Shown in pieces: positions 1 to 10,100 of a DNA stretch of 42,601 bases (the stretch's first letter is position 1; the number at the start of each line of letters is the position of its first letter). The stretch comes from Lysobacter antibioticus. GTDB taxonomy: Bacteria; Pseudomonadota; Gammaproteobacteria; Xanthomonadales; Xanthomonadaceae. The notes beneath the pieces were generated by a model. The model saw only the letters and a list, made by a program, of their open reading frames with translations. It did not search any database and was not told where the DNA came from. Both the position numbers and the translations under genes were made by a program. The stretch spans positions 1-42,601 of the forward strand of contig NZ_JMTZ01000027.1 of the NCBI RefSeq assembly GCF_000731095.1. Reading direction: 5' to 3'.

Positions 1-23
1 GGTGCATTCGTAAGGGACCGCAC

Positions 24-52
24 AAAGCCCCGCTCCGGCGGGGCTTTGTTTT
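24..52 (+). terminator. Rho-independent terminator of an upstream gene
   Basis: A perfect 10-bp stem (AAAGCCCCGC, 24-33, with its complement 38-47) closes a TCCG loop and is followed by GTTTT. The T-run lies on the plus strand, so it should end a plus-strand unit that begins before the window. Its partner gene is not visible. Confidence 0.8.
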
Positions 53-98
53 GGCGACCGTCGAACGATTCCGTTGCGCGATTCGCGAGTCCTCAACG

Positions 99-761
99 CT
101 AGGCGATATAGCTCTTGACCTGATCCCGGGTGATGCGCAGAAAACGCGCGATGGCATCGAGGTGCTCGTTGTTCTCGCGCAGACGCGATTCCTTCGGTGC
201 GACCACCACCGGCTCGAATTCGTTGGGCTTCTTGGAGTTCTGTACCACGTGATAACCCCACACCATGCCCTGGTCGAACACCTTGCCGCTGGGCATGTCG
301 ACCACGTAATTGGCGAACTTGGTGGTGGTGTCGCCCTCGAAGCGGCCATTGACGAAGCGGTTGTTGAACTCGCGCGGCGTATCGATCAGCCAGCATTCGG
401 TCGGCGACAGATGGCGGGTCGGCTGACCCGCGTAGTACTGCGAATGCGCGCCTATGAAGACGCCCGGCTCGCTATACAAGCAATTGCGCATCGGTTGCTG
501 CCCCACAGTGGGGTCGCGCTTGTCGACGTTCCACTGACGGATCTGGGTATGCGGGAACACCGCCGTCTGCGGGAAGATCAGTTGGATCAACCCGATCTCG
601 CTGTTCTGAGGCGCAGCGCGTGCAAAACGCGTCTTGAAGTCGCCGCCGTACTGCAAGGCAGCGTCCGGCGCGAACACGTTCTCGGGCGCAGCCAGGTAGG
701 GATGCAACTGCAGGTGAAACTTACCCGCATCGAAATTCTGCTCGGGCCAGTAATTGCTCAT
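99..761 (-). CDS. Unrecognised 220-aa protein, soluble
   Basis: I do not recognise this family. The start is ATG at 761, preceded by GAGGA at about 7 nt. The reading frame stays open upstream to 878, but that extension is Arg-rich low-complexity sequence and has no such ribosome site. The protein begins MSNYWPEQNF, has no signal peptide or membrane segment, and is rich in aromatic residues, Pro and Gln. There are two Cys, near NCLYSEP and TECWLI. The C-terminal 40 residues (KESRLRENNEHLDAIARFLR) look helical and charged. It stands alone between the upstream terminator and the RTX locus and is read in the same direction as the RTX gene, but a strong terminator separates them, so it is probably an independent unit. 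A real gene seems likely from its normal amino-acid composition and clear ribosome site; function is unknown. Confidence 0.7.
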   Translation of the reverse strand: MSNYWPEQNFDAGKFHLQLHPYLAAPENVFAPDAALQYGGDFKTRFARAAPQNSEIGLIQLIFPQTAVFPHTQIRQWNVDKRDPTVGQQPMRNCLYSEPGVFIGAHSQYYAGQPTRHLSPTECWLIDTPREFNNRFVNGRFEGDTTTKFANYVVDMPSGKVFDQGMVWGYHVVQNSKKPNEFEPVVVAPKESRLRENNEHLDAIARFLRITRDQVKSYIA

Positions 762-908
762 GACGGTATTCCTCGTGTCGGAACGGCGAAATCTCCCCGC
801 TCCGTCGCCGTCCCTGCGGTCCGCCCGCCAACGCCGCGCCGGCCGGGGGCCGCTATTACCAACGCGGTGCTCGAGCATCTGTGAAAGCGAGCCGCGCGTA
901 CAACAATA

Positions 909-933
909 AAGCCCCCGTATTGGCCGGGGGCTT
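909..933. terminator. GC-rich hairpin, possible bidirectional terminator
   Basis: AAGCCCCCG (909-917) pairs with CGGGGGCTT (925-933) around a 7-nt loop. On the minus strand it is followed by TATTGTTGT and on the plus strand by AAACTTATTTC, so T-richness favours the minus strand. It lies downstream of the tRNA-like relic and of the RTX terminator and could be the old terminator of that tRNA or a backup. Confidence 0.5.
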
Positions 934-1004
934 AAACTTATTTCTGCTGATATCTGCCGAGCCGGTGGCCAGGCAGCTCGCTCGCCTCCGGCGTTATTTG
1001 ATTT

Positions 1005-1032
1005 GGGCAGAAGAGTCGAACCTGCGCCCTAC
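1005..1032 (-). other. tRNA 3'-end-like relic (T-arm remnant)
   Basis: On the minus strand this reads GGGCGCAGGTTCGACTC followed by TTCTGCCC. It contains a canonical T-loop core (GGTTCGACTC) with a partly mismatched T-stem. No matching 5' acceptor, D-arm or anticodon arm is seen upstream, so it is not a functional tRNA. On the plus strand 15 of 17 bases of TCGAACCTRCGMCCTAC are shared with the T-arm/variable region of the tRNA-Thr at 16218-16293. It may be a decayed tRNA or an attachment-site copy; chance similarity of a conserved T-arm is also possible. Confidence 0.35.
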
Positions 1033-1089
1033 CATCGACCCTGCGCGGCTTCCGCAACAAGGCGGAGCCGGTGCGGTGAACGATGCAGG

Positions 1090-1115
1090 AAAACGGAGCC
1101 GCCATTGGCGGCTCC
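1090..1115 (-). terminator. Rho-independent terminator of the RTX operon
   Basis: A perfect 9-bp stem (GGAGCCGCC, with loop AAT) is followed on the minus strand by GTTTTCC. It lies 18 nt after the RTX stop codon and should end the type I secretion operon transcript. Confidence 0.85.
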
Positions 1116-1132
1116 ATATCCAAAGTCCGGCC

Positions 1133-4100
1133 TCAGAGCAAGGCCGGCTCGTGCTGACGCCACTGCAGCCGTTCTTCCCGCAACGCGGCAACGACGAGCT
1201 CTCCAGCGGTCGGAAGCCTGTCGAGACCGTGGTCCACCGCGGTTGCGGCGGGATAGGCACTCATCGCACCGATCAGCGACTGAAGCTCGGCATTTCCTTG
1301 CGGAGCGGCAACCTCCATCTTCCTCATGCTCCACTGCTGCCAGGTGATACCTCGCAAGTCCGCCCCGCTATCGGCAGTCGGCGCGGAAAGCATCTGCTGC
1401 GCCGGCAACGATCCGCTCATCGTTGCAGAAGAACCGCTTCCGACCACGGCTTCGATATCGGATTGCGACCAGACGGTACCATCGGCGAAACGGATACGCT
1501 CGACCGCATTCGGCAGACTGGCGGACGAACGCGACAGGTAATAGGAAGCGACGACGATCGCATCCGCGCTCTCGTTCAACTCGACTCGCAGATCGTCGTT
1601 CACCCGAGACAAGCGCACATCGGAAGTCGAGATGCCGGCACCGAAAACGATCTCGTCGGTATCGGTCGGCAGCGCCGAATCGACGTAATCCGAGATCCGA
1701 TCGAAGCCGAAACCCCGCTCGAACAGATAGCTGTCGCTACCCGCACCGCCGAACAAGGCATCGTTCCCGCTTCCGCCGATCAGGGTGTCGTTGCCGGCGT
1801 CGCCCGAAAGCAGATCGTGACCCTCGCCGCCTTCGATGCGGTCGTTCCCGTCCATACCGGACAGCACATCGTCACCGGCCAGGCCCGCGATGAGGTCGTC
1901 TCCGTTGAAACCGCCGATGGTGTCGTTGGCTGAGTCTCCGGTCAACAGTCGCTGCTTGATCTGGTCGTAGCCCCACTCGCTGCCGTCATGGAAACGGACG
2001 ACATCGATCGAAAGATGATCGCGGTCGCCGTTGTCGTCGAAATACCCCTCGACGGTCAGCTGATCGGCAGTGCCGCGGATCTTCAGCAACAGATCCCGTC
2101 CCTGGCGCGAAACTTGCAGATCGCTTGCGACGATACCCGAACCGAGGCTGACCACGTCGGTGGTCGCATCGCCATTGCGAGTCGCCCCGGTGTCGCTTGC
2201 TTCGGAAAGGATGCGATCCCGACCGTAGCCGCGGGTAAAGAAGAAGGTATCGCTGCCGCTGCCGCCGAGCAGGGTATCGTCGCCTTCGTCGCCGCTGAGG
2301 TGATCCATGCCCTCGCCGCCGGCCAGACTGTCGTTGCCCTGACCGCCGAACAGCATGTCGCTGCCCTCGTCGCCAGCCAACGAGTCGTCGCCGAAACCGG
2401 CGTTAAGGACATCGACTCCCTTTCCGCCGCTGAGACTATCGCCCCCGCTTTCTCCGTTCAGGAAGTCGTTACCGGAGCCGCCTGAAAGCGAGTCGTCGCC
2501 GATATTGCCCAACAACCGATCGTGGCCCGATCCGCCAGACATGAAGCTTCCATGGATACTGGCCCACAGTTGATCGTCGCCGACCCCGCCAAACAATCCG
2601 TCATCAAAACCTCGGCCATAAAGCGTGTCGTTGCCTTGACCGCCCGAAACCGCGGACCGGTGGCCCCCATCGGTATACATGACATCGACGCCATCAAGGT
2701 CCTTGCGTATGGGCCAGAACGGCCCCGTATCGGAGCCCTGCGCGTAACCCGATGCGTCTTCTTCGGCTTCTTCGGGCGGGACATCGCTCGCAGATGCCAG
2801 ATGCGCGGTGATCTGCGCGGTGCCCCAGACCGTACCGTCGGCAAAGCGGATCTGGCTGATGGCCCGAGCCGTTTCCCCGTCGGCGATGTAATGACCCTTC
2901 ACGGTCAGCGACTCGGCGCCGCCGACGGTAGCGATGATCAGATCCAAACCGCTGCGGCTCAGAACGATGTCGGCCGGACCGATGTCCGCCTTGAGCTCGA
3001 CGGAATCGACATCCTCCAGACGCCCCTCGCCATAGACGACCGTATCGTGTCCATCACCGCGGCCGAAACGAATCACGTCCCGGCCGAAACCGCCATCGAT
3101 CTCATCGTTGCCGGCACCGCCGTCGAGGATGTCGGCATCCAGATCGCCCGCCAGAGTATCGTCGCCCGCCCCACCTTCCAGAAGATCCTGGCCATAGCCG
3201 CCAAGCAGCCTGTCCGACCCCGCATCGCCCGCGACGTGGTCGTCGCCGTTTCCGCCATCGATGACGTCGTTTCCTTCGCCGCCCACGATCTGGTCGGCCC
3301 CAACGAAGCCGTTGAGGACATCGTCGCCGCCTGTCGAAGCAAGCAATTTCGCCCGCACATCCGCTGCCAACCAACGCGTTCCATCGGCGAATACGATCTC
3401 GTACGGGGTTGCGTTGTCCTGCCCCTCGACAAACGCGTAATCCCAGATATACAGCAGATCTTCGGTGCCACCGATTCTCAGGGTCAGACCGCCCGTTTCG
3501 CGCGACAGGATTATGTCGGCGGATGCAATGTCCGCTCCCAACTCGATAGTGCCGATTTCGCCCGGTTCGCTACCGCTGTATCCGTTCTGGACGTTGTCCT
3601 CACCGGAGCCACGACCGAAGCGATATACATCGTTACCCGCTCCACCGAGCAGGAAATCCCGGCCGGCTCCGCCCTCGAGGGTATCGTTGCCCGCTCCGCC
3701 ATCGATGCGGTCGTCGCCGCCCAGCCCGACAATCACGTCGTCGCTCTCGAAGCCGAGCACATCGCCACCCTCTGTGCTCGCAGACAAGAACTTGGTTCTG
3801 ATTTGCTCGCGTCCCCACACCGTACCGTCGGCGAAACGGATCTCGGCGATACTCGAGCCCTCGAACCTCAGGAAGTCATCGGTGCCGAGGATGCGCAGCG
3901 CATGACCATCGCTGTAGTACTTCGATACCAGCGCCACGTCGTCCGGAGAAACGCCCGCGCCGAGTTGAATGATCGAATCGCCGCCGTGGTCGACGATCTC
4001 GTCCATGCCGTAACCGCGACCGAACACATAGGTGTCGGTGCCGCTTCCGCCGAACAGTTCGTCGTTGCCCTCACCGCCATTCAGGACATCGTTGCCCGCA

Positions 4101-7100
4101 TAGCCCGCCAAATGATCCCGCCCGCCGCCGCCGGACAAATTATCGTCGCCCGAGCCACCCAGCAAAGTATCTGAGTCGTCGGTCGCCGATATGCGCATCA
4201 GCTCGCGGATCTTGTCCTCGCCGTAAACGGAGCCATCGGCGAAACGAATCTGAACAGGCGTCGAGCCGCTGATATCCAGGAACCCATCCATGCCGCGGAG
4301 ACGCACGATAGCGCCTGGCTGGTCGTTGCTCTTTCCCTGCAGGATCAGGTTCGAGAGCGAAACCCCCTCGCCGAACTCGATAACGGCTCCACTACCGGCG
4401 TCCTCGGCATAGTCTTCGCCATAGCCGATGCCGAAACGGTAAACATTGCGGCCCTCGCCGCCGTAGAGCCGGTCGTCCCCGGTGCCGCCATCGAGCACGT
4501 CATCGCCCAGGCCTCCGTACAGGGAATCGCGACCAGCCTCACCGTAAAGACTGTCGTTACCCGTCTTTCCACGCACGGTATCGTCGCCGTCGCCTGCCCG
4601 AACTACATCATCGCCTCCGCGGCCCAGTAGGGTTTCGCCGTCGGCCGTTCCCTGCAGGTTCAAACCGGCGCCTACGGCCTGCTCGGCGATGTCGGTCGAG
4701 TACCACACCGCGCCGTCAGCGAAGCGGATCTCGTCTATCGCCTCAGCCGGGCGCGAGAAGTAGCCGCTGATCGTAAGCACCGAACCTTCGTACTCATTGC
4801 GTAGCAGCAGATCGTCGCCGACCCGCTGCAGCGACACGTCTTCTGCGTACTCATCGACTTCGACAACATCATAGCCGGCCTCCGAACCGCTCTCGACCGA
4901 GTTGTCGATGACGTCATTGCCCCGGTCGTAGCGATAGGTGTCGTCGCCAGTGCCGCCCTTAAGCACATCGTTGCCGTAGCCATCTTCACTCCAGGACTGG
5001 AACTGCCCGCCGTCGAGCGTGTCGTTACCGGAGCCGCCGTGAATGACGTCATCGCCCACCGTTCCGCGCAGCGAATCGTTTCCGCCTCGCCCAGACAGCA
5101 CGGATGTGTCGGCGTCGCCGTCATCGCCATACAGCACGTCGTCGCCTTCCGTCGCCAGCTCACCGTTGGAACTGAAAAACGAGTGAATCCGTTCGCGATC
5201 CCAGACCACGCCGTTAGCGAAGCGGAAGAACTCGACCGCAAGATCCTGATGGCGTGCGACCGACTCGCCACCGTCGAATAGCGCGGCCGCAAATGCGGCA
5301 CCGCCGCCGTCGCCGTCGCCTCCTCCAACCTGACTATCGTCCATCCAGCCGAAGTAGTGCGGAATACGCAGCACGTCGTCGGTGCCGCGAATAGACATCA
5401 CCAGATCGTTGCCTTCGCGGCTGACGACGATGTCGCCGTCGGTAACATCGGCACCGAATTCGACCGCATCGATTCCTTCCGAAGCCTCGCGGAACAGAGC
5501 GATGTAATGTTCCTGCCCCCATTCGCCATGTGGCTCGGGAACGATGCGCAGCAAGGAATCCTGGCCCGAACCGCGACCAAAACGGTAGACATCATGACCC
5601 TTTCCGCCTGCGAGGACATCGGCGCCGGCGCCGCCATTCAACACATCGTTGCCGAGCTGGCCATGCAACTCGTCATTTCCCTGCCCGCCCGACAAGATAT
5701 CGTCACTGTCGTAGCCGAATAGGCGGTCGTCGCCATCGCCGGACTGCAGCACGGTCGCCTTGACCGTTTCGATATCCCATACCGTACCGTCCGCAAAGCT
5801 GATTTTATCCACGGCGAACGCAGATCGGCCATCGTCGCGGAAGAAATTCTTCACGGTCAGCTCATCGTCGCTACCGGCGATGCTGAGCACCAGATGGTCG
5901 CCTTCGTAATCACGCAGATGACGCAAGGATACTTCAGCCGGAACGATGCTCGCCCCGAACCGGATCTCGTCCAGATAGCCGCCATTATCCCTATAGACGG
6001 AAACATTCTCGATCCTGTCGCGCCCGAAACCGCGCTCGAACCGATAGATATCGTTACCGCGGTCGCCCACCAGCTGATCGTCGCCGGCCTCACCGACGAG
6101 GACATCGTCGCCTTGACCACCGTTCAAGCTATCGTCGCCCGCCCCGCCGTACAGCGCATCATTATTCGGGCCGCCATCGATAATATCGTTGCCGGTTCCG
6201 CCATCCAGATAATCGTTCCCGAAGCGGCCATAGAGCTGATCGTCACCACCGCCGCCGTAGAGGCCTTCCGGTCCGTTCTGGCCATAAAACACATCCGAAG
6301 CCTCGCCGCCTTGATAAGTGTAGACGAGCTTCGAATCGACTGCGGTAATGCGCACACCATCGAGGAACTCGATCGTGTGGCTACGCCCCGGAGTCATGAA
6401 CCCCTGCAAGCCCAGACTATTGATGCTGCCGAACTGCAGGAAGTTCAGCACCAGATCGTTGCTCCCTTCTCCAACCACGCCGAACGTCATGTTCGAGCCG
6501 ACATAGTTGAAGTTGAGACGGATAATGTCGTTGCCGGAATCCGGCTCGCCCAAGCCGAGCACGGTATCGATACCGAAGCCTACGTCGAAGCGATAGATAT
6601 CGTTGCCGGTCCCGCCATCGAGCTGATCGTTGCCGCTGCCGCCAATGAGCATGTCGCCATCGGCACCACCGCTCAGGTAGTCGTTTCCATCGAGGCCGTT
6701 CAAGATGTCGGCCCCGTCTGCGCCGTACACATTATCGTTGCCCGACGTTCCGTTCAGCACATCGTCACCCGAGGTTCCCGTAATCGGAGCGGTCACATTG
6801 AGATCTTGCTCCAATCTCAAGCGATCTATTACCGTTCCATCGATCAGCACCAACGTCGCGTTGGCTCCTGGAGAGAAGTATCCAGTGACGGTAACAGCGT
6901 CACCGCCTGCCACATCGACTACCAGATCCTGGCCGACGACTCTGTAGCTCAAGTCGGATTCCAGGATACCGGAACCGAATTTGATGGCGTCAGCCCCATC
7001 GTTTCCGTCCTCCCGGATGACGACGCGGTCGTGACCGAAGCCACGTTCGAAGATGAAAATGTCATCGCCTCTTCCGCCGACAAGAAGATCGTCGCCCACG

Positions 7101-10100
7101 CCGCCGGTCAGAACGTCGTTGCCGACTCCACCTTCCAGGGTGTCTGCGCCTTCCTCTCCCAGAAGAATATCGTCGCCGGCGCCACCGTCGACGTAGTCCG
7201 AACCGGTTCCGCCGGAAACAGTGTCGTTACCGGAGAACAAACGTTCGAAGTCGTCGCCGAACAGAACGTCGTTTCCGTCCCCGCCGCGGATCGTGTCGTC
7301 ACCGCCCTGCCCGTGTACGAGATCGTCGCCGGCGCCACCGTCGATGACGTCACGCCCGTGCTCTGAGGCGCTAACAGCCGAATCGTCTCCGAGTATCTGA
7401 TCGTTGCCGTCTCCGCCGGAGAGGCGGTCGTCGCCCGCACCGCCCCACACAGCGTCGTTATCCGCTCCGCCGTCGATGACGTCCTGCCCGTCGTTGCCGC
7501 TCAGTTCATCGGCCCCGCTTCCTCCATCGATCTGATCGTTACCGGCCTCACCCCAGACGATGTCCTTGCCCGCGCCACCGACTATCCTATCGGCGCCGTC
7601 ACCGCCGGTTACGCGGTCGTCGCCCTCGCCGCCGGCGATATGATCGTCACCCGCGCCTCCGTGCAGCAGGTCCGCTCCCGTTCCTCCATCAAGTTCGTCG
7701 GAGCCTTCTCCGCCCTGCAATTCGTCGTCGCCGGCGGCACCGAATAGTCGATCGTTACCGTTCTGGCCGACGAGCAAGTCGATGCCGTCGCCGCCATTCA
7801 GATAATCGGCGCCGTCGCCGCCCTGCAGCTCGTCGTTGCCGCGCCCACCAAGCAGGTTGTCGTCGCCCGCTTCGCCGGCCAGCAAATCGTCGTCGTCGCC
7901 ACCGTCGAGCGCGTCGTTACCGCCTCCGCCCAGCAGTTCATCCTCACCGGCACCACCACTGAGGCGATCATCGCCATGGGCGGAAAGCGCGAGATCGACG
8001 ACGGCCGCGTCGCCGACAAGCTTGTCGTCGCCATCGCCGCCGACGATCGAGTCCGAGCCGCCCCCACCCCAAATAATGTCGTTGCCGGCCCCGCCGTCGA
8101 TGTCGTCGTCGCCGTGTTGAGCGCTGGGCGTGACACCATCGTCGCCTTCGATATAGTCGCTGCCGCCGCCGCCACGCAGAGTATCGCTGCCCGCATTGCC
8201 GAAGATACGATCGTCGCCCTCTCCGCCATCGATGAAATCGTCGCCGGGAGCCTCGCGCACGACATCGGTCGAGCTGGCGTCATTGCCCAGTCGATCTCCG
8301 AATAAATTGTCGTTGCCCTCGCCCCCCCAGATGAAATCGCCACCGCCTTGGCCGAAGACCTGATCGTTCCCGGAACCTCCGAACAAGAGGTCGCTGCCGG
8401 TCACCGCTTCTTCCGGTGCGTACTTATCGAGCGTTCCGCGGATACGATCGCCGTAGATGATGTCGTCGCCATCGTCGCCGCTGATGTGATCGCCTTCGTG
8501 ATCGCCGGCGAGGACATCGTTACCCGTACCGCCGTTGACGATATCCACACCGCGACCGGATATGACGATATCGGAACCGGCGCCGGCGTCGATAACATCG
8601 CCTTCGTCGCGATAGAGATCCGGGTTGCTGGTGTAGTTCTTGACGAAACTCGCCATCTCGGCGCTTCGATAGATCAAGCGCGCATCGTCCCTGACCGCAG
8701 CTCCGCTGCGCAGCAACCAAGCGGAACCGTGCGTCACGTAAGTGTCCGGATGCTGGGCCGCAAGCTCGGCCATGTAGTCGGCCGTCGCTACGTTCTCGTA
8801 TCCCCATTCGCGTTGAACGCGCACGGTTTCCGCCCAGCTGACGCTGAGATCGGATTCGCTGATGAAGTCGTTACCGCCACCGCCACGTATGACGTCGGAC
8901 CCGGCGCCGCCTTGTATGAAGTCGTCACCCTCGCCGCCATCGAGTTCGTCGCTGAGATTGCCTCCAGAGATGCTGTCGTTGCCGCCAAGGCCTTCGATAC
9001 GATGGCGAGTACCGAAGTGGTCGACCCACTGCGAATTCTCGATCGCATGTGTATCGAGAGAATTCGCTGCGTCGTCGCCGACCTTCTCGACGATGCCCGT
9101 CCCCGGCTCCGCCGATCCCGCGCCGAGACTGAAACCCAGCGCGCCTTCGACCCAGTCGTTGACGACAATATGAGCGCCGGTCGCGGCGATCGTGAGGACC
9201 AGGAAGGTACGGCCATCGTTCTCGATCTTGGCCAGACGGAATTTGCCGTCGCTGCGACGCCAGGACGTTTCTGTTACACGCTCGAAACCGCTGATCGAGA
9301 GCGTCTCGCCATCCACGATGATTCGACCAGCGCCGTCGGTATCGACGATAGTGTCGGTAGCCACGGTGTCGGCCGAAGAAAAGTAATAAGCATCGTCCCC
9401 GGCACCGCCATCGAGATAGTCCGCGCCTTCGCCGCCGCGCAACGTATCCGCACCGGCCTGGCCATACAGGCGGTCGCCGCCGCCGGCTCCCAGCAGTTCG
9501 TCGTCGCCACCGTTGCCGTAGACAGTGTCGTTTCTAGCGCCACCGACTATACGATCGGCATGAGCTGTGCCGCTGATGACTTCCGCGTTCTTGACCGTGA
9601 GGGCATACCCATTTGAGCCTGCACTTGTAAGCAAAATCGAGTCGTCCGCGGTTCGAGTTATATCCGCGGCTTCGGACATCCCGCTCAGATCGAGCGTGTC
9701 GCCCATCCGAGCGGAATTTCCACCCAAATCGATTGACTGCAAGCCCTGGAGCTTGCTCCCATCCAGACTGCTTAACTTAAGCGTATCGCTACCGTTGCCG
9801 AGAACAACTCGCTCGAATCCGAACAATTGGGAGTTGGATTGAGTAGCCAAGTACTCGTCGTAAGTTGGCTGCTCGCTTGCGACCTTTATCTTGTACTTGT
9901 AGTCGGCACTGGCAGCCAATGACGAATCGATCTCAATCAGTTGATCGACCCCCATACGCCCGAAATCCGCAGTATCAATGCCGCTTCCGCCGTCAAGAAG
10001 ATCGACCCCCGCCGAGCCCATTACCGTATCGTCGCCGAGCCCCGCATGCACGACATCGGAGAATGGGGAAGTGGATTCGATGAGATCGTTTCCGTAGCTA

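Noticed and set aside
7000-8500. CRISPR-like regular DNA repeats
   Set aside because: The period is 27 nt and there are no unique spacers. The repeats are coding RTX nonapeptides in one long frame.
881-9616. Long plus-strand open frames (up to 550 codons) opposite the RTX gene
   Set aside because: They are the complement of repetitive GGxGxDxUx codons, which rarely create stops on the other strand. They lack ribosome sites, and their Ile/Val/Ala/Asp-rich repeats simply mirror the RTX repeats.
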